DNA of 58,121 nucleotides from Arthrobacter sp. 9V. GTDB taxonomy: Bacteria > Actinomycetota > Actinomycetes > Actinomycetales > Micrococcaceae. The stretch is from assembly GCF_902506065.1 (NCBI RefSeq), contig NZ_LR733048.1, positions 1 to 58,121 of the forward strand, read 5' to 3'. Positions 1-7,231 of the stretch are shown in pieces; the first letter of the stretch is position 1; every line of letters begins with the position of its first letter. The translations under genes and the position numbers were made by a program. A model generated the notes under the pieces. The model searched no databases. It was not told where the DNA came from and worked only from the letters and a program-made list of their open reading frames with translations.

Positions 1-132
1 CTTGCCGCCCGCACCAGGTGAGTAGTGCCGGCCCTTGGGCGGGAACGGCGGTCCGTCGCCGGCAACCACCCACGAGCCGGCCACTTGCGGCGGACCGCCC
101 GCCCACGAAAGGCGAACGGCCCACCCTCCGAT

Positions 133-483
133 CTACTCGCGGCGGTCGTGGAGCGGAATGGCCCCGTACTGTCCGGCTGCGCGTCGGAATCGTGAATCGC
201 TACTGAAGATGAACGTGCCGCCGAACATGTACCACGGGGCAGGTTCATCCTCTGGGGCGACTGGCTCGGCGTGGGTCACGGTTTCGCGGTGGAAGCTCTC
301 GTTTTTGACGATCCGGACGGCGGGCCGTTCCTCGGTGGCTTCGAAAACGGGGTCGATGCCCTCGCCGATGACGGTTACCTCCATGACGCGGGCGGAAATG
401 CCCTGATTGGAGAAGTCCGCGCCCAGGGCGTTGCGGTAGATCAGGGCGGTGATGCCTTTGGGGGCTGTGGTGGCGTTGCTCAT
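133..483 (-). CDS. Hypothetical plasmid protein, 116 aa
   Basis: I do not recognise this protein. It is an acidic soluble protein without a signal peptide or membrane segment. The ATG at 483 has a good Shine-Dalgarno (AAAGGAG) about 8 bases upstream on the minus strand, which supports this start. It is the last of three minus-strand genes of similar size (907-1344, 560-841, 133-483), each with an AAAGGA-type ribosome site and separated by perfect hairpins, so they probably form one accessory plasmid operon. Function unknown. Confidence 0.6.
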   Translation of the reverse strand: MSNATTAPKGITALIYRNALGADFSNQGISARVMEVTVIGEGIDPVFEATEERPAVRIVKNESFHRETVTHAEPVAPEDEPAPWYMFGGTFIFSSDSRFRRAAGQYGAIPLHDRRE

Positions 484-510
484 GTGCTGGCTCCTTTGAA
501 GTGGTGGGGG

Positions 511-544
511 GCTGTACTACCCGGCTCTGGCCGGGCAGTACAGC
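511..544. terminator. Intergenic hairpin
   Basis: An inverted repeat pairs GCTGTACT (511-518) with AGTACAGC (537-544), continued by an inner CCGGC/GGCCGG stem. It lies between two minus-strand genes. There is no clear U tract, so it may act as an attenuator or mRNA-stabilising hairpin. Confidence 0.5.
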
Positions 545-559
545 GGTTCTCAGTTCCTG

Positions 560-841
560 CTAGTGGAAGGTTGGGCGGTGTTCTGCGGCGAACAGGACGG
601 CTATGGCTTCGGTGTGCCAGTCCAGTGCCGCGTATTGCCGGGTGGTGTCCAGTACGGCGGGGTTCACGTGGGCCTCGGCGTTGACGGCTGCGGCCACGCC
701 TCGGATATGTGCGGCGAGGTCTTCGGCTGCGCTGGCGCTGTAGGCCACGGGGGACTTCTCCACGATTGCGGCGAGGGTTTCGAGGAAGACCACGGCTTGG
801 GCCGGGCTGTTGGCGATGCTGCGCTTTTCGGTCATTGTCAT
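560..841 (-). CDS. Hypothetical plasmid protein, 93 aa
   Basis: Short alanine-rich, probably helical protein of unknown function. The frame is open further upstream, but the start is placed at the ATG at 841 because AAAGGA lies 5 bases before it and the upstream part would run through the 863-894 hairpin and into the next gene. No motif was recognised. It is the middle gene of the left-end minus-strand cluster. Confidence 0.6.
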   Translation of the reverse strand: MTMTEKRSIANSPAQAVVFLETLAAIVEKSPVAYSASAAEDLAAHIRGVAAAVNAEAHVNPAVLDTTRQYAALDWHTEAIAVLFAAEHRPTFH

Positions 842-862
842 TGGTCCTTTGCTGGTTTGGTG

Positions 863-894
863 CCTTGCCGGGCGGCGGGGTCCGCCCGGCAAGG
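863..894. terminator. Perfect 13-bp stem hairpin between plasmid genes
   Basis: CCTTGCCGGGCGG at 863-875 pairs perfectly with CCGCCCGGCAAGG at 882-894 around a 6-base loop. It sits between the genes ending at 907 and starting at 841 on the minus strand. A long U tract is lacking, so it may be a weak terminator or processing site. Confidence 0.55.
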
Positions 895-906
895 AGTCGA
901 GGGCTG

Positions 907-1344
907 TTAGGCGGCGGCTGCTGGTTGGAACGTGGGCGGGATGCGGTAGCGGCTGGGAAGCTCTGCGGCGGCTTCGGGCAGGTCTGCCGGGCCTTGGGCT
1001 TGCCCGTTCTTCCAGTGGGAAAAAGCCTCTTCGGTGATCGCGTCCCAGTACCGGGCCTTCGTCCGGTAGAACGTCGTTTTCACGTCGCCTTCGCAGTAGG
1101 TGGCCATGCCGAACAGGTTGCCGATTGCGTCGGCGGTCCGGGTTCCGGCGACCATGACGTAGGGCCACTGGCCCAAATCCCAGCCGTCAGATCCCCAGCT
1201 GGGGATCACGACCCAGCCGTGTTCTCCGATGACGTCCATCCAGTCGTAGCCGTCGTTCATGTGGTAGTCCACGAGCACGGGCACGTCGTGGATGGTTTCG
1301 CCGGTGTCCTCGGTCGTGATCGTCTCAACGCTGATTGCGTTCAT
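907..1344 (-). CDS. Hypothetical plasmid protein, 145 aa
   Basis: Acidic, tryptophan- and tyrosine-rich soluble protein with no recognised domain. The ATG at 1344 follows an AAAGGA ribosome site. It is the first gene of the minus-strand cluster, so the promoter should lie in the structured intergenic region 1345-1794. The same small-gene style (conserved ribosome site, hairpin after the stop) runs through all three members, suggesting co-regulated plasmid housekeeping or accessory genes. No function is assigned. Confidence 0.6.
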   Translation of the reverse strand: MNAISVETITTEDTGETIHDVPVLVDYHMNDGYDWMDVIGEHGWVVIPSWGSDGWDLGQWPYVMVAGTRTADAIGNLFGMATYCEGDVKTTFYRTKARYWDAITEEAFSHWKNGQAQGPADLPEAAAELPSRYRIPPTFQPAAAA

Positions 1345-1794
1345 GGTTTTGTGTCCTTTGCAGAGGATTGGTGAGGGAGCGGTGTGACCCGGCCAGCTAC
1401 CTTCTTTCCTCCCCCGTTGTTTTTTGGCTGCTGGCGAAGCTTGCGGAGCTGTGGCCGACGGAGGCCTGTCTACCCTTGGGCAAGGGCAGAAAAATCTTGC
1501 GGGATCCGAGCTAGCGAGGATCCCTGGCTAAAGAATTTTCGGACCGCAGGCCCCGGAGCCTGCGGAGGGGCTAGACGGGGTGGAGCGGACACATAGAATC
1601 CGAAGGACAGCAGCCAAAAAACGTCGTAGACACACAGGACCGGGCACGGCGGAGCTCTGCGACGTCGGGACCGGGCCCAACAGCCGGCCACGGAGCGAAG
1701 CGGAGTGGACGCCCAAAAGGGGTGCGAGCCCCGCGAGCATGCTGGCCCTAAGGGGCTAGGCTGGCCTCAATCTTTAGGATGGGACACCTGAACC
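1345..1794. other. 450-bp structured intergenic region between divergent genes
   Basis: No convincing gene. The region holds a perfect 15-bp inverted repeat: GTTTTTTGGCTGCTG (1419-1433) and its complement CAGCAGCCAAAAAAC (1608-1622), spaced by 174 bases. Inside are shorter palindromes such as CCTTGggCAAGG and GCAGGC/GCCTGC and a repeated GGATCC. It separates divergent transcription units. It could be a plasmid origin or transfer origin, a structured RNA or a MITE-like relic; the sequence alone does not decide. Confidence 0.4.
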
Positions 1795-2025
1795 GTGGAG
1801 CTACTCATTGGAAGCGTTGTTGCGGGAGTGGCCGTACTTATCGGTGTTCTCGTGATCGTAAAGCGCAAAGCGCTCAGCAAATTGATGGAAGGTTCTCAGC
1901 AAGCAAGGTTTGGTAAGACGGGCACCAAGTTGATGGGTCGGCCAGAGCCTGGGTACATGGTCGTTGTCGGGCTAGGTGCCGTCCTCATTGGAGTGGCGAT
2001 AGCGATTGTGTTGTTAACCCGCTGA
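1795..2025 (+). CDS. Small two-helix membrane protein, 76 aa
   Basis: Starts at GTG 1795. It has one hydrophobic segment at about residues 3-22 and a second at about 54-74, joined by a basic loop with many lysines and arginines. No family was recognised. It is followed by a strong hairpin at 2073-2100. Small membrane proteins of this type are frequent on actinobacterial plasmids; function unknown. Confidence 0.5.
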   Translation: MELLIGSVVAGVAVLIGVLVIVKRKALSKLMEGSQQARFGKTGTKLMGRPEPGYMVVVGLGAVLIGVAIAIVLLTR

Positions 2026-2072
2026 CTTCGTAAGAAGGTTCGTGCCGAGTCCAAGGGCAACCTGGCCCGGTA

Positions 2073-2100
2073 GGGCGGGCCGCCGTGTGGCGGCCCGCCC
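2073..2100. terminator. Strong bidirectional terminator hairpin
   Basis: GGGCGGGCCGCC (2073-2084) pairs perfectly with GGCGGCCCGCCC (2089-2100) around a GTGT loop. It lies between the convergent genes 1795-2025 (+) and 2111-2218 (-), as expected of a bidirectional terminator. Confidence 0.7.
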
Positions 2101-2110
2101 GGCATCCGGG

Positions 2111-2218
2111 CTAGCTTCCGTCTCCCTTGGGGACTTTGGAGATGGCGCGGTACGCCAGGATCGCCGCTCCCAGTGCTGTGAGTGAGAGAACGAAGTTCAC
2201 GATGTCCAGTGGTTCCAT
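2111..2218 (-). CDS. 35-aa single-helix micropeptide
   Basis: A very short reading frame: ATG at 2218, stop TAG at 2111-2113, with AAGGAAA just upstream of the start. The peptide is a short polar N-terminus, one hydrophobic helix (about residues 6-23), then a lysine-containing tail. A second micropeptide of the same build follows upstream on the same strand (2312-2461). The pairing, ribosome sites and shared architecture argue for real genes. Possibilities include type I toxin-like or bacteriocin-like peptides or small membrane regulators; none is proven. Confidence 0.45.
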   Translation of the reverse strand: MEPLDIVNFVLSLTALGAAILAYRAISKVPKGDGS

Positions 2219-2311
2219 GAGGGTTTCCTTATCGTTGAGTAGGACTTAGTCTGAGAAGGAGCCGGTGGCCGCAACCGAAGCGGTCACGACCACCGGGTTT
2301 CGTAGCTACAC

Positions 2312-2461
2312 CTACTTCCTTGCTTTACGCTTACGCTTCCGAGTTCCAGCTCGGGAGCGTTTGCTCTTTAAGCGCGCGTTCCGCATGGAGAGTAGAGCGA
2401 TGACAGCTGTCATCAAGCTCACGACCGAAGTCGCGAGCTTGATCGCTTCGTCGATGCTCAT
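2312..2461 (-). CDS. 49-aa membrane micropeptide with strongly basic tail
   Basis: The ATG at 2461 is preceded by a near-perfect Shine-Dalgarno (GGAAGGAGG), which fixes the start although the frame is open to 2530. Residues 8-25 form a hydrophobic helix. The rest is a dense Arg/Lys tail ending in repeated RK pairs. It forms a tandem pair with the 35-aa peptide at 2111-2218. Such amphipathic cationic peptides can be membrane toxins or anchors; no antitoxin RNA was identified. Confidence 0.5.
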   Translation of the reverse strand: MSIDEAIKLATSVVSLMTAVIALLSMRNARLKSKRSRAGTRKRKRKARK

Positions 2462-2530
2462 GTAGCCACCTCCTTCCTGCCCCGCCGTGCGAGGCCCCCA
2501 CGTCGCAGCCGGTCGAGGGTGGGCCGTCAA

Positions 2531-2745
2531 CCCCGAAGAGTGACCGGGGAATCCCGCGAAATAAGGGAGCGCAGCGACCGCGTGGGAGTGCCCGGTTGCG
2601 TGGGTTGACGGGTCGGGCCCCCGGACGGCTACGATCAGTGGCCTTGTACGGAGAACAACCCAGCCCCATGTAAGGCAAAAAGAAGCTTTTACAGGCCGAA
2701 GCGCAGCGAAGGTCCGTTCTGTTCTTGATCCCTTAGGCTGGGGCC
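2531..2745. other. Short intergenic region
   Basis: About 200 bases with no supported gene. It should hold the promoters of the micropeptide pair (minus) and of the 2746 gene (plus). No regulatory motif was identified with confidence. Confidence 0.3.
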
Positions 2746-2940
2746 ATGGACAAGAAGAAAGCAGCGCTGACCTGGGCGCTTTTGGGGACGGGCTTCCTTG
2801 TGTACGGCCTCTACTGTGCCCTGACCACCGGCGGCACCTGGTATCTCATTCCCTCTGCCGTGATCCTGATGGTTTCCGGCGTGGTCTGCGCAGGAAGCGC
2901 GGCTCAGATTATGCGACGGCCGGACCCGCAGCGCTACTAG
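2746..2940 (+). CDS. Small membrane protein, 64 aa
   Basis: Starts with MDKKK and has two hydrophobic segments (about residues 7-27 and 32-54), then a short basic C-terminus. Unrecognised. The gene is followed after 24 bases by 2965-3288 in the same direction, so the two are probably co-transcribed. Confidence 0.5.
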   Translation: MDKKKAALTWALLGTGFLVYGLYCALTTGGTWYLIPSAVILMVSGVVCAGSAAQIMRRPDPQRY

Positions 2941-2964
2941 ACACGCAACACTCAAAGGAGCAGC

Positions 2965-3288
2965 ATGCGTGGTTTCAAAGTGAACGTCCAGAAAGAAGAC
3001 AAGAGCGCCGAGCTGGAGATTCAGGGCTTCCCGCATCAGGAGACGGCCGAAGGTTTCGCGAACGAAGTTCACGAAACCTTGCTGGTGTGCAAGGACGAGA
3101 ACGAGGAGATCACCGGATTCGAAGTTGGCCGGCCCGGCCCCATGGAGCCCCGTGAAGGCGCTCCCGAAGCAGACATCGAAGACTTCATCGATCAGATCAC
3201 CATGTCCGTCATGAGCCCTGAACCAGCGAACCTGGTCACAGGCGACTCCCCCGTGCGTTTCGCTGTTGAGCAACCGGTGACCTGGTAG
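2965..3288 (+). CDS. Hypothetical protein, 107 aa
   Basis: Acidic soluble protein, ATG at 2965 with AAAGGAG upstream. No known domain is visible. It lies between a small membrane protein and the DNA ligase and may belong to the same transcription unit, though a 42-base gap to the ligase gene could hold a separate promoter. Function unknown. Confidence 0.55.
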   Translation: MRGFKVNVQKEDKSAELEIQGFPHQETAEGFANEVHETLLVCKDENEEITGFEVGRPGPMEPREGAPEADIEDFIDQITMSVMSPEPANLVTGDSPVRFAVEQPVTW

Positions 3289-3330
3289 CTCAGCGGGCGG
3301 GGCTCAACACTGGTCCTTTAGGCTGGGCGC

Positions 3331-4344
3331 ATGGACGAGTCCATTCCGCGGGCACTGCAACCACCGGTTGCTGTTGCCCTGGCGAAGCTCGTCAAGACCT
3401 TCCCCGGCCCTGCTGCCCTTCCGGGCGGGATCTGGGCAGAGCCCAAATGGGACGGGTACAGGGCCATAGTTCTAAATGATTCCGACGAAGTGACCCTTTG
3501 GAGCCGACAGGGCAAGGAACTCTCCCGCATCTTTCCTGAACTGTGCGCGGCCGTGCGGAACCAGGTTCCGCCCGGCGTGGTCCTGGACGGTGAAGCGGTC
3601 ATCTGGAACGGGGACCGGCTGGACTTCGAGGCGCTGCAGCGCCGCATGTTCAGCACCAGGGCGGCTCTGCCGGCAATTGTCCATGAACTGCCGGCATCCT
3701 TCGCAGCCTTTGACGTTCTGGCCGTTGCCGGGCAGGACATCCGGGGTGTCCCGTTCACGGGCCGCCGGCAGCTGCTCGAGGAACTTGCCCGGGACTGGGC
3801 CGCTCCTTTGAACCTCTCCCCCACCACCACGGACATGGAAGTGGCCAAGAACTGGTTGAAGGATCTGCCCGCCACGGGGGTGGAAGGTCTGGTGTTCAAG
3901 GGAGGATCGCAGCCATACGATGGCTCGCGCTCCTGGTTGAAGTTGAAGACAAAAACCACTCTGGACGCGGTCTGCGCGGCCGTCATTGGCCCGATCAGCC
4001 AACCGCAGGCGATCATTGCCGGCCTGCCGGTCGATGGGCAGCTGCGGATCGTGGGCCGGTCTACAAGCCTTTCCACGCGGGTAGGGCGTGAGCTGGGTCG
4101 CCAGCTCCGCCCCGCACAGCCTGGGCATCCCTGGCCGGAACAGATCAGCGAGACCTCGCTGAACAGATTCAGCAAAGACAAAGGACCGGTTCACCTGACA
4201 CTGGTGGAACCGATCGTGGTCGAGATATCGGCCGACGTCGCGTGGACCGGCAAATCCTTCAGACACGGTGTCGGTTTCGTCCGCGTTAGGCCTGAACTGG
4301 ACGCTGCCGACGTCGAACTCCCACCGCACCTCAAAAACCGCTGA
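3331..4344 (+). CDS. ATP-dependent DNA ligase (LigC/LigD-like core), 337 aa
   Basis: Seals nicked DNA through an enzyme-AMP intermediate. The nucleotidyltransferase motifs are visible in order: motif I around residue 39 (KWDGYR, with Lys39 as the AMP-accepting lysine), a motif III-like DGEAV segment, a motif IV-like EGLVFK and motif V-like WLKLKTK. A C-terminal OB-fold-like part follows. At 337 aa it matches stand-alone actinobacterial LigC-type ligases and lacks the polymerase and nuclease domains of full LigD. It sits just upstream of the SOS-controlled umuDC operon, making a small plasmid-borne DNA repair/tolerance group. No SOS box was seen in front of the ligase itself. Confidence 0.88.
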   Translation: MDESIPRALQPPVAVALAKLVKTFPGPAALPGGIWAEPKWDGYRAIVLNDSDEVTLWSRQGKELSRIFPELCAAVRNQVPPGVVLDGEAVIWNGDRLDFEALQRRMFSTRAALPAIVHELPASFAAFDVLAVAGQDIRGVPFTGRRQLLEELARDWAAPLNLSPTTTDMEVAKNWLKDLPATGVEGLVFKGGSQPYDGSRSWLKLKTKTTLDAVCAAVIGPISQPQAIIAGLPVDGQLRIVGRSTSLSTRVGRELGRQLRPAQPGHPWPEQISETSLNRFSKDKGPVHLTLVEPIVVEISADVAWTGKSFRHGVGFVRVRPELDAADVELPPHLKNR

Positions 4345-4492
4345 CCCTTCCTCGTCGCGGTGGACGGGTTGTGCCCACTGGGGGCAGGTGGAGCCCTCCG
4401 CACAGCTCAAAGCTGTCCCCTATTGGCGTGCAAATCGTTACGCCCGCCCCTGGGCGGCTTATTTCGTCTGACCGCTGGAGTACAGTTGTTAA

Positions 4493-4508
4493 TCGAACAT
4501 AGTTTCGA
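4493..4508. promoter_or_regulatory. LexA/SOS box upstream of umuD
   Basis: The 16-mer TCGAACATAGTTTCGA matches the Gram-positive/actinobacterial LexA box (TCGAAC-N4-GTTCGA) with one mismatch in the right arm. It ends 13 bases before the GTG start of umuD, so LexA binding here would block transcription of umuDC until DNA damage. Confidence 0.8.
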
Positions 4509-4521
4509 ATAAAGGTGTGTT

Positions 4522-4953
4522 GTGGGCGTGATAGTTGGCCCCCGTGTGATAGATGCGGGACTGTCCTTGGTGACGGTGCTAGTGGCACCTGTAGCGGTGG
4601 CCGCCGGCTATCCCTCACCCGCCCAGGATTACTTCGACGGCCGGATCGATCTCAACGCGCACCTGGTCAAGGACGTGACCAGCACCTTTATCGTCCGGGT
4701 CACCGGCCAGTCCATGGAGCAGGCCGGCATCAGCGATGGAGATGAGCTGGTGGTCAACCGGGCATTGGAACCGAAGGACGGTTCCGTCGTCGTGGCCGTC
4801 CTCGATGGTGAGCTGACGATCAAGCGGCTGCGGATCACACCCTCAGGGGTAGTGCTGCAGGCTGACAACCCGTGCTTCCCCGACATCGAGGTTCCGGCAT
4901 TGTCGGAACTGACGATCTGGGGCGTGGCCACCAGGTGCCTCCACCATGTGTAA
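4522..4953 (+). CDS. umuD: UmuD-type S24 autoprotease, 143 aa
   Basis: Accessory subunit of the DNA polymerase V mutasome. It is activated by RecA-stimulated self-cleavage. The catalytic dyad is visible as Ser64 (GQSM) and Lys101 (TIKRL), 37 residues apart as in E. coli UmuD (60/97). The cleavage site is Ala28-Gly29 where E. coli has Cys24-Gly25, with the same distance to the serine. GTG 4522 is chosen because AAAGG lies 6 bases upstream. It is directly behind an SOS box and in front of umuC. Since umuC is split by the inserted element, this UmuD has no intact plasmid partner in the window. Confidence 0.88.
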   Translation: MGVIVGPRVIDAGLSLVTVLVAPVAVAAGYPSPAQDYFDGRIDLNAHLVKDVTSTFIVRVTGQSMEQAGISDGDELVVNRALEPKDGSVVVAVLDGELTIKRLRITPSGVVLQADNPCFPDIEVPALSELTIWGVATRCLHHV

Positions 4954-4982
4954 CGCGCGCTTTCCCGCTAAAGGGGAACACG

Positions 4983-5443
4983 GTGGCGTCAGTGTCTAAG
5001 CCCGCAGTAATGCGTCGGATGCAGGAAATCGCGCACGTGGACGTGAACTGCTTTTATGCCTCGGCCGAGCGGGCGTTCAACCCTTCTTTGGAAGGCAAAC
5101 CGGTCATCGTGCTCTCCAACAACGACGGCTGCGCCGTGACCCGTTCCCCTGAGGCCAAGCGGCTGGGCATTGCCATGGGGGACCCGTGGTTCAAACTCCG
5201 GCCCCGGGCCAAGGAATGGGGCCTGGTGGCCCTGTCGAGCAACTACGAGCTGTACGGGGACATCTCGGCCAGGGTAATGGAGCTGCTGGGCCGTTACTCG
5301 GCCTGGCTTGAGGTGTACTCCATCGATGAGGCGTTCCTTGGCGTCAAGGGCGAACCGGACGAGTTGCTTGACCTGGGCCGGGAGATGAAGGCCGCATGCC
5401 GGCGGCACGTCGGCGTGCCGGTCTGCGTCGGGATCGCTCCGAC
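4983..5443 (+). pseudogene. umuC: UmuC 5' fragment (split by inserted element)
   Basis: N-terminal ~154 residues of a Y-family polymerase V catalytic subunit. It starts at GTG 4983 behind AAAGGGGAA. The first metal-binding motif (HVDVNCFYASAE) and the YSIDEAF motif are present, so the fingers and part of the palm are encoded. After the conserved GIAPT the reading frame changes to unrelated sequence and stops at 5552. The missing part, beginning KTLAKL, is found in the same orientation at 31101-31947. Joining the two gives about 435 residues, close to a normal UmuC of ~420. The fragment lacks thumb and little-finger domains and cannot work as a polymerase. Confidence 0.9.
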
Positions 5444-5514
5444 TACCGGTACTGCCGCCTATTCGAGAGTGACTTATTCATCGAATTTTCCTTGGGGCGT
5501 CCACCACTTGACCG

Positions 5515-5874
5515 GTGTTCAAGGTGGCAGATGTTGTAGCAGTGGGCCCTGACCAGGCGAAAGCGCTGCATGCGCGGTATGCCAAGCGTGCGCAGCCCTT
5601 CGGGCTCACATTGGAGGAACTAGATTTCAAGCATTTCCCCATGCACAACGGGCATCCAGGGATCCCAGTGAAAGCGTGGTTGCGGTTTCCGAATTGCGCG
5701 GAGCTGGTTGATGGCGAGGTGTTCGCCTGGACAGCGAAGGCGGCGGAGGTGACGTGGAAGGACGGGCCTTACACCTATCGGACGTGGGTATGGGCGTCGG
5801 CGGTGACCCGACGCAAAGAAGTAGCAGGTAGGAATTTGGGAGAGCGGGTAAGAAATGACAGCAACAACGAGTGA
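5515..5874 (+). CDS. Hypothetical protein at element left end, 119 aa, possibly truncated
   Basis: The frame begins at GTG 5515 right after an in-frame TGA, only about 70 bases from the element edge, so the 5' end may be lost. The protein is soluble with many aromatic and basic residues and has no recognised domain. Its end overlaps the start of the DUF6504 gene by 20 bases, which suggests translational coupling. It could be an accessory of the DUF6504 protein or the remnant of an earlier locus. Confidence 0.5.
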   Translation: MFKVADVVAVGPDQAKALHARYAKRAQPFGLTLEELDFKHFPMHNGHPGIPVKAWLRFPNCAELVDGEVFAWTAKAAEVTWKDGPYTYRTWVWASAVTRRKEVAGRNLGERVRNDSNNE

Positions 5875-6163
5875 AGTAACGAGCGTAGGAACACCGGTCG
5901 GTGTGCGGTTCAGTCCCATGGGAGCGCCGTTGGCAGTCCGCCACGATGGGCGGATTTGGGTCGTCGTCGAAGATTCAGTGCATTGGTTCGCCAGGGATTC
6001 TTGGTGGGAAACACGTCGCACCGCCCCTGTCGGCATCGGAAATCTAGTGGATATTGAGTATTGGAGAGTACAGGTGAAGCCCTCGGCCAACGCTGCCCTC
6101 CGCACCTTCACACTCCGTCTCGAACCACTGGCAGAGCAATGGGTTCTGGAAACGATCAGCTAA
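5855..6163 (+). CDS. DUF6504 family protein, element copy, 102 aa
   Basis: Small protein of the DUF6504 family, commonly found next to Y-family polymerase genes in actinobacteria. It shares with the plasmid copy at 31975-32289 the pattern VRFSP...G.PLA.RHDGRIW, a WWETR segment and the ending RTFTLR.EPLAE.W..E(T/S)IS. The DNA of the two copies is clearly diverged, so this is not a fresh duplication. Its presence just inside the left border of an element that splits umuC suggests it was picked up from another umuC locus. Biochemical role unknown. Confidence 0.7.
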   Translation: MTATTSEVTSVGTPVGVRFSPMGAPLAVRHDGRIWVVVEDSVHWFARDSWWETRRTAPVGIGNLVDIEYWRVQVKPSANAALRTFTLRLEPLAEQWVLETIS

Positions 6164-6235
6164 GCCCTCTAGACGGTTTCACGTGCAGATGGCCATGGCG
6201 AGGAGGGAACTAATGATGGCGGTAGGCTGAACGTC

Positions 6236-7231
6236 GTGCTGCACCTATTCCTGGATACCTCGACTTGGTTGGACCTCTCCAAGCGCAGGGATGGACAACG
6301 ATGGATTGTGGCTCTACGCGTGTTGGTCCATCAAGGACAGCTCGAACTGCTGGTCCCCAAAGTCGTGATCGACGAGTTCGAGCGAAACAGAGATCGAGTC
6401 GAGGCTTCCATGACCGCCAGTGTTGCCCAACGGTTCAAACTCATCAAGCAGGACATCGACGATTTTGGTGGGACGGACAGCACAGAAGCACTCACCATCG
6501 TCGAGGACCTTGCTCGCCATGTGCCCCTCATCGGCGCGATGACAACACGCAACTTTGACGATGTACTGGAACTGCTGAGCGCAGGGCGAGTTTTGCAGCC
6601 AACGGATGAAAACCACCGGGCGGTAACAGAGCGCGGGCTCTCCAAGCGGGCACCGTTCCACAAGTCAAAGAACAGCGTTGCTGACGCGCTGCTCATCGAG
6701 CTATACGCGACGGCCGCCGGCGAAAATTGCGCTGAAGAAGAGCACTACGCCTTCATCACTTCAAACAGCGAAGACTTCTCCTTACCCAACGCAGACAGGC
6801 GAAAACCGCACGAGGACATCGCGATCTTCTTCGATGGCCAAACATCCGTCTACGGCCTCGGTGTTGACGGTCTCGACAGTGTCCTCCGAGAGCGATTTGG
6901 CACTGATATCGAGGAACTGTTCGACGAATCGGACTTCGAGGAAGAACCACGACGTTTGGACGCAATTCTTCGCGAAGAGCAGATGCTCTTCGACCGCATT
7001 TGGTACCACCGGTCAAAACAGAGTGAGTACCGCTTACGCGACGAAGGGGACGCGGGCGAACTGCAACGGGAACTTGCCATCGCAGGACCTGGCCGTAAGC
7101 GCGTCGAACACGTTTATACGGGCCCGGGAGAACTTGGCCCCTACACAGATTTTGAGCTGGGTATGCTCAACGGCAAACTTTCCGCCCTGCGATGGGTCTT
7201 GGGCAGCGAATGGGACTTCCTAGACACCTGA
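6236..7231 (+). CDS. PIN-like domain protein (DUF4935-type), 331 aa
   Basis: Predicted metal-dependent RNase-fold protein. The N-terminus has the PIN signature (LFLDTSTWLDL with the first acidic residue), a conserved VVIDEFERNR segment and downstream acidic positions (SVADALLIEL; FITSNSEDFS). The C-terminal third is an extra domain of unknown function. The start is GTG 6236. No antitoxin-like partner gene is adjacent, so it is not a classic VapBC pair. Its end overlaps the convergent IclR gene by 12 bases. It may protect or stabilise the element, or act in RNA processing. Confidence 0.65.
   Translation: MLHLFLDTSTWLDLSKRRDGQRWIVALRVLVHQGQLELLVPKVVIDEFERNRDRVEASMTASVAQRFKLIKQDIDDFGGTDSTEALTIVEDLARHVPLIGAMTTRNFDDVLELLSAGRVLQPTDENHRAVTERGLSKRAPFHKSKNSVADALLIELYATAAGENCAEEEHYAFITSNSEDFSLPNADRRKPHEDIAIFFDGQTSVYGLGVDGLDSVLRERFGTDIEELFDESDFEEEPRRLDAILREEQMLFDRIWYHRSKQSEYRLRDEGDAGELQRELAIAGPGRKRVEHVYTGPGELGPYTDFELGMLNGKLSALRWVLGSEWDFLDT

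Noticed and set aside
4872..5552. Reading frame of 226 codons as a complete short Y-family polymerase
   Set aside because: It starts inside umuD and its last ~35 codons are unrelated to UmuC. The true gene begins at GTG 4983 and is interrupted at ~5443.
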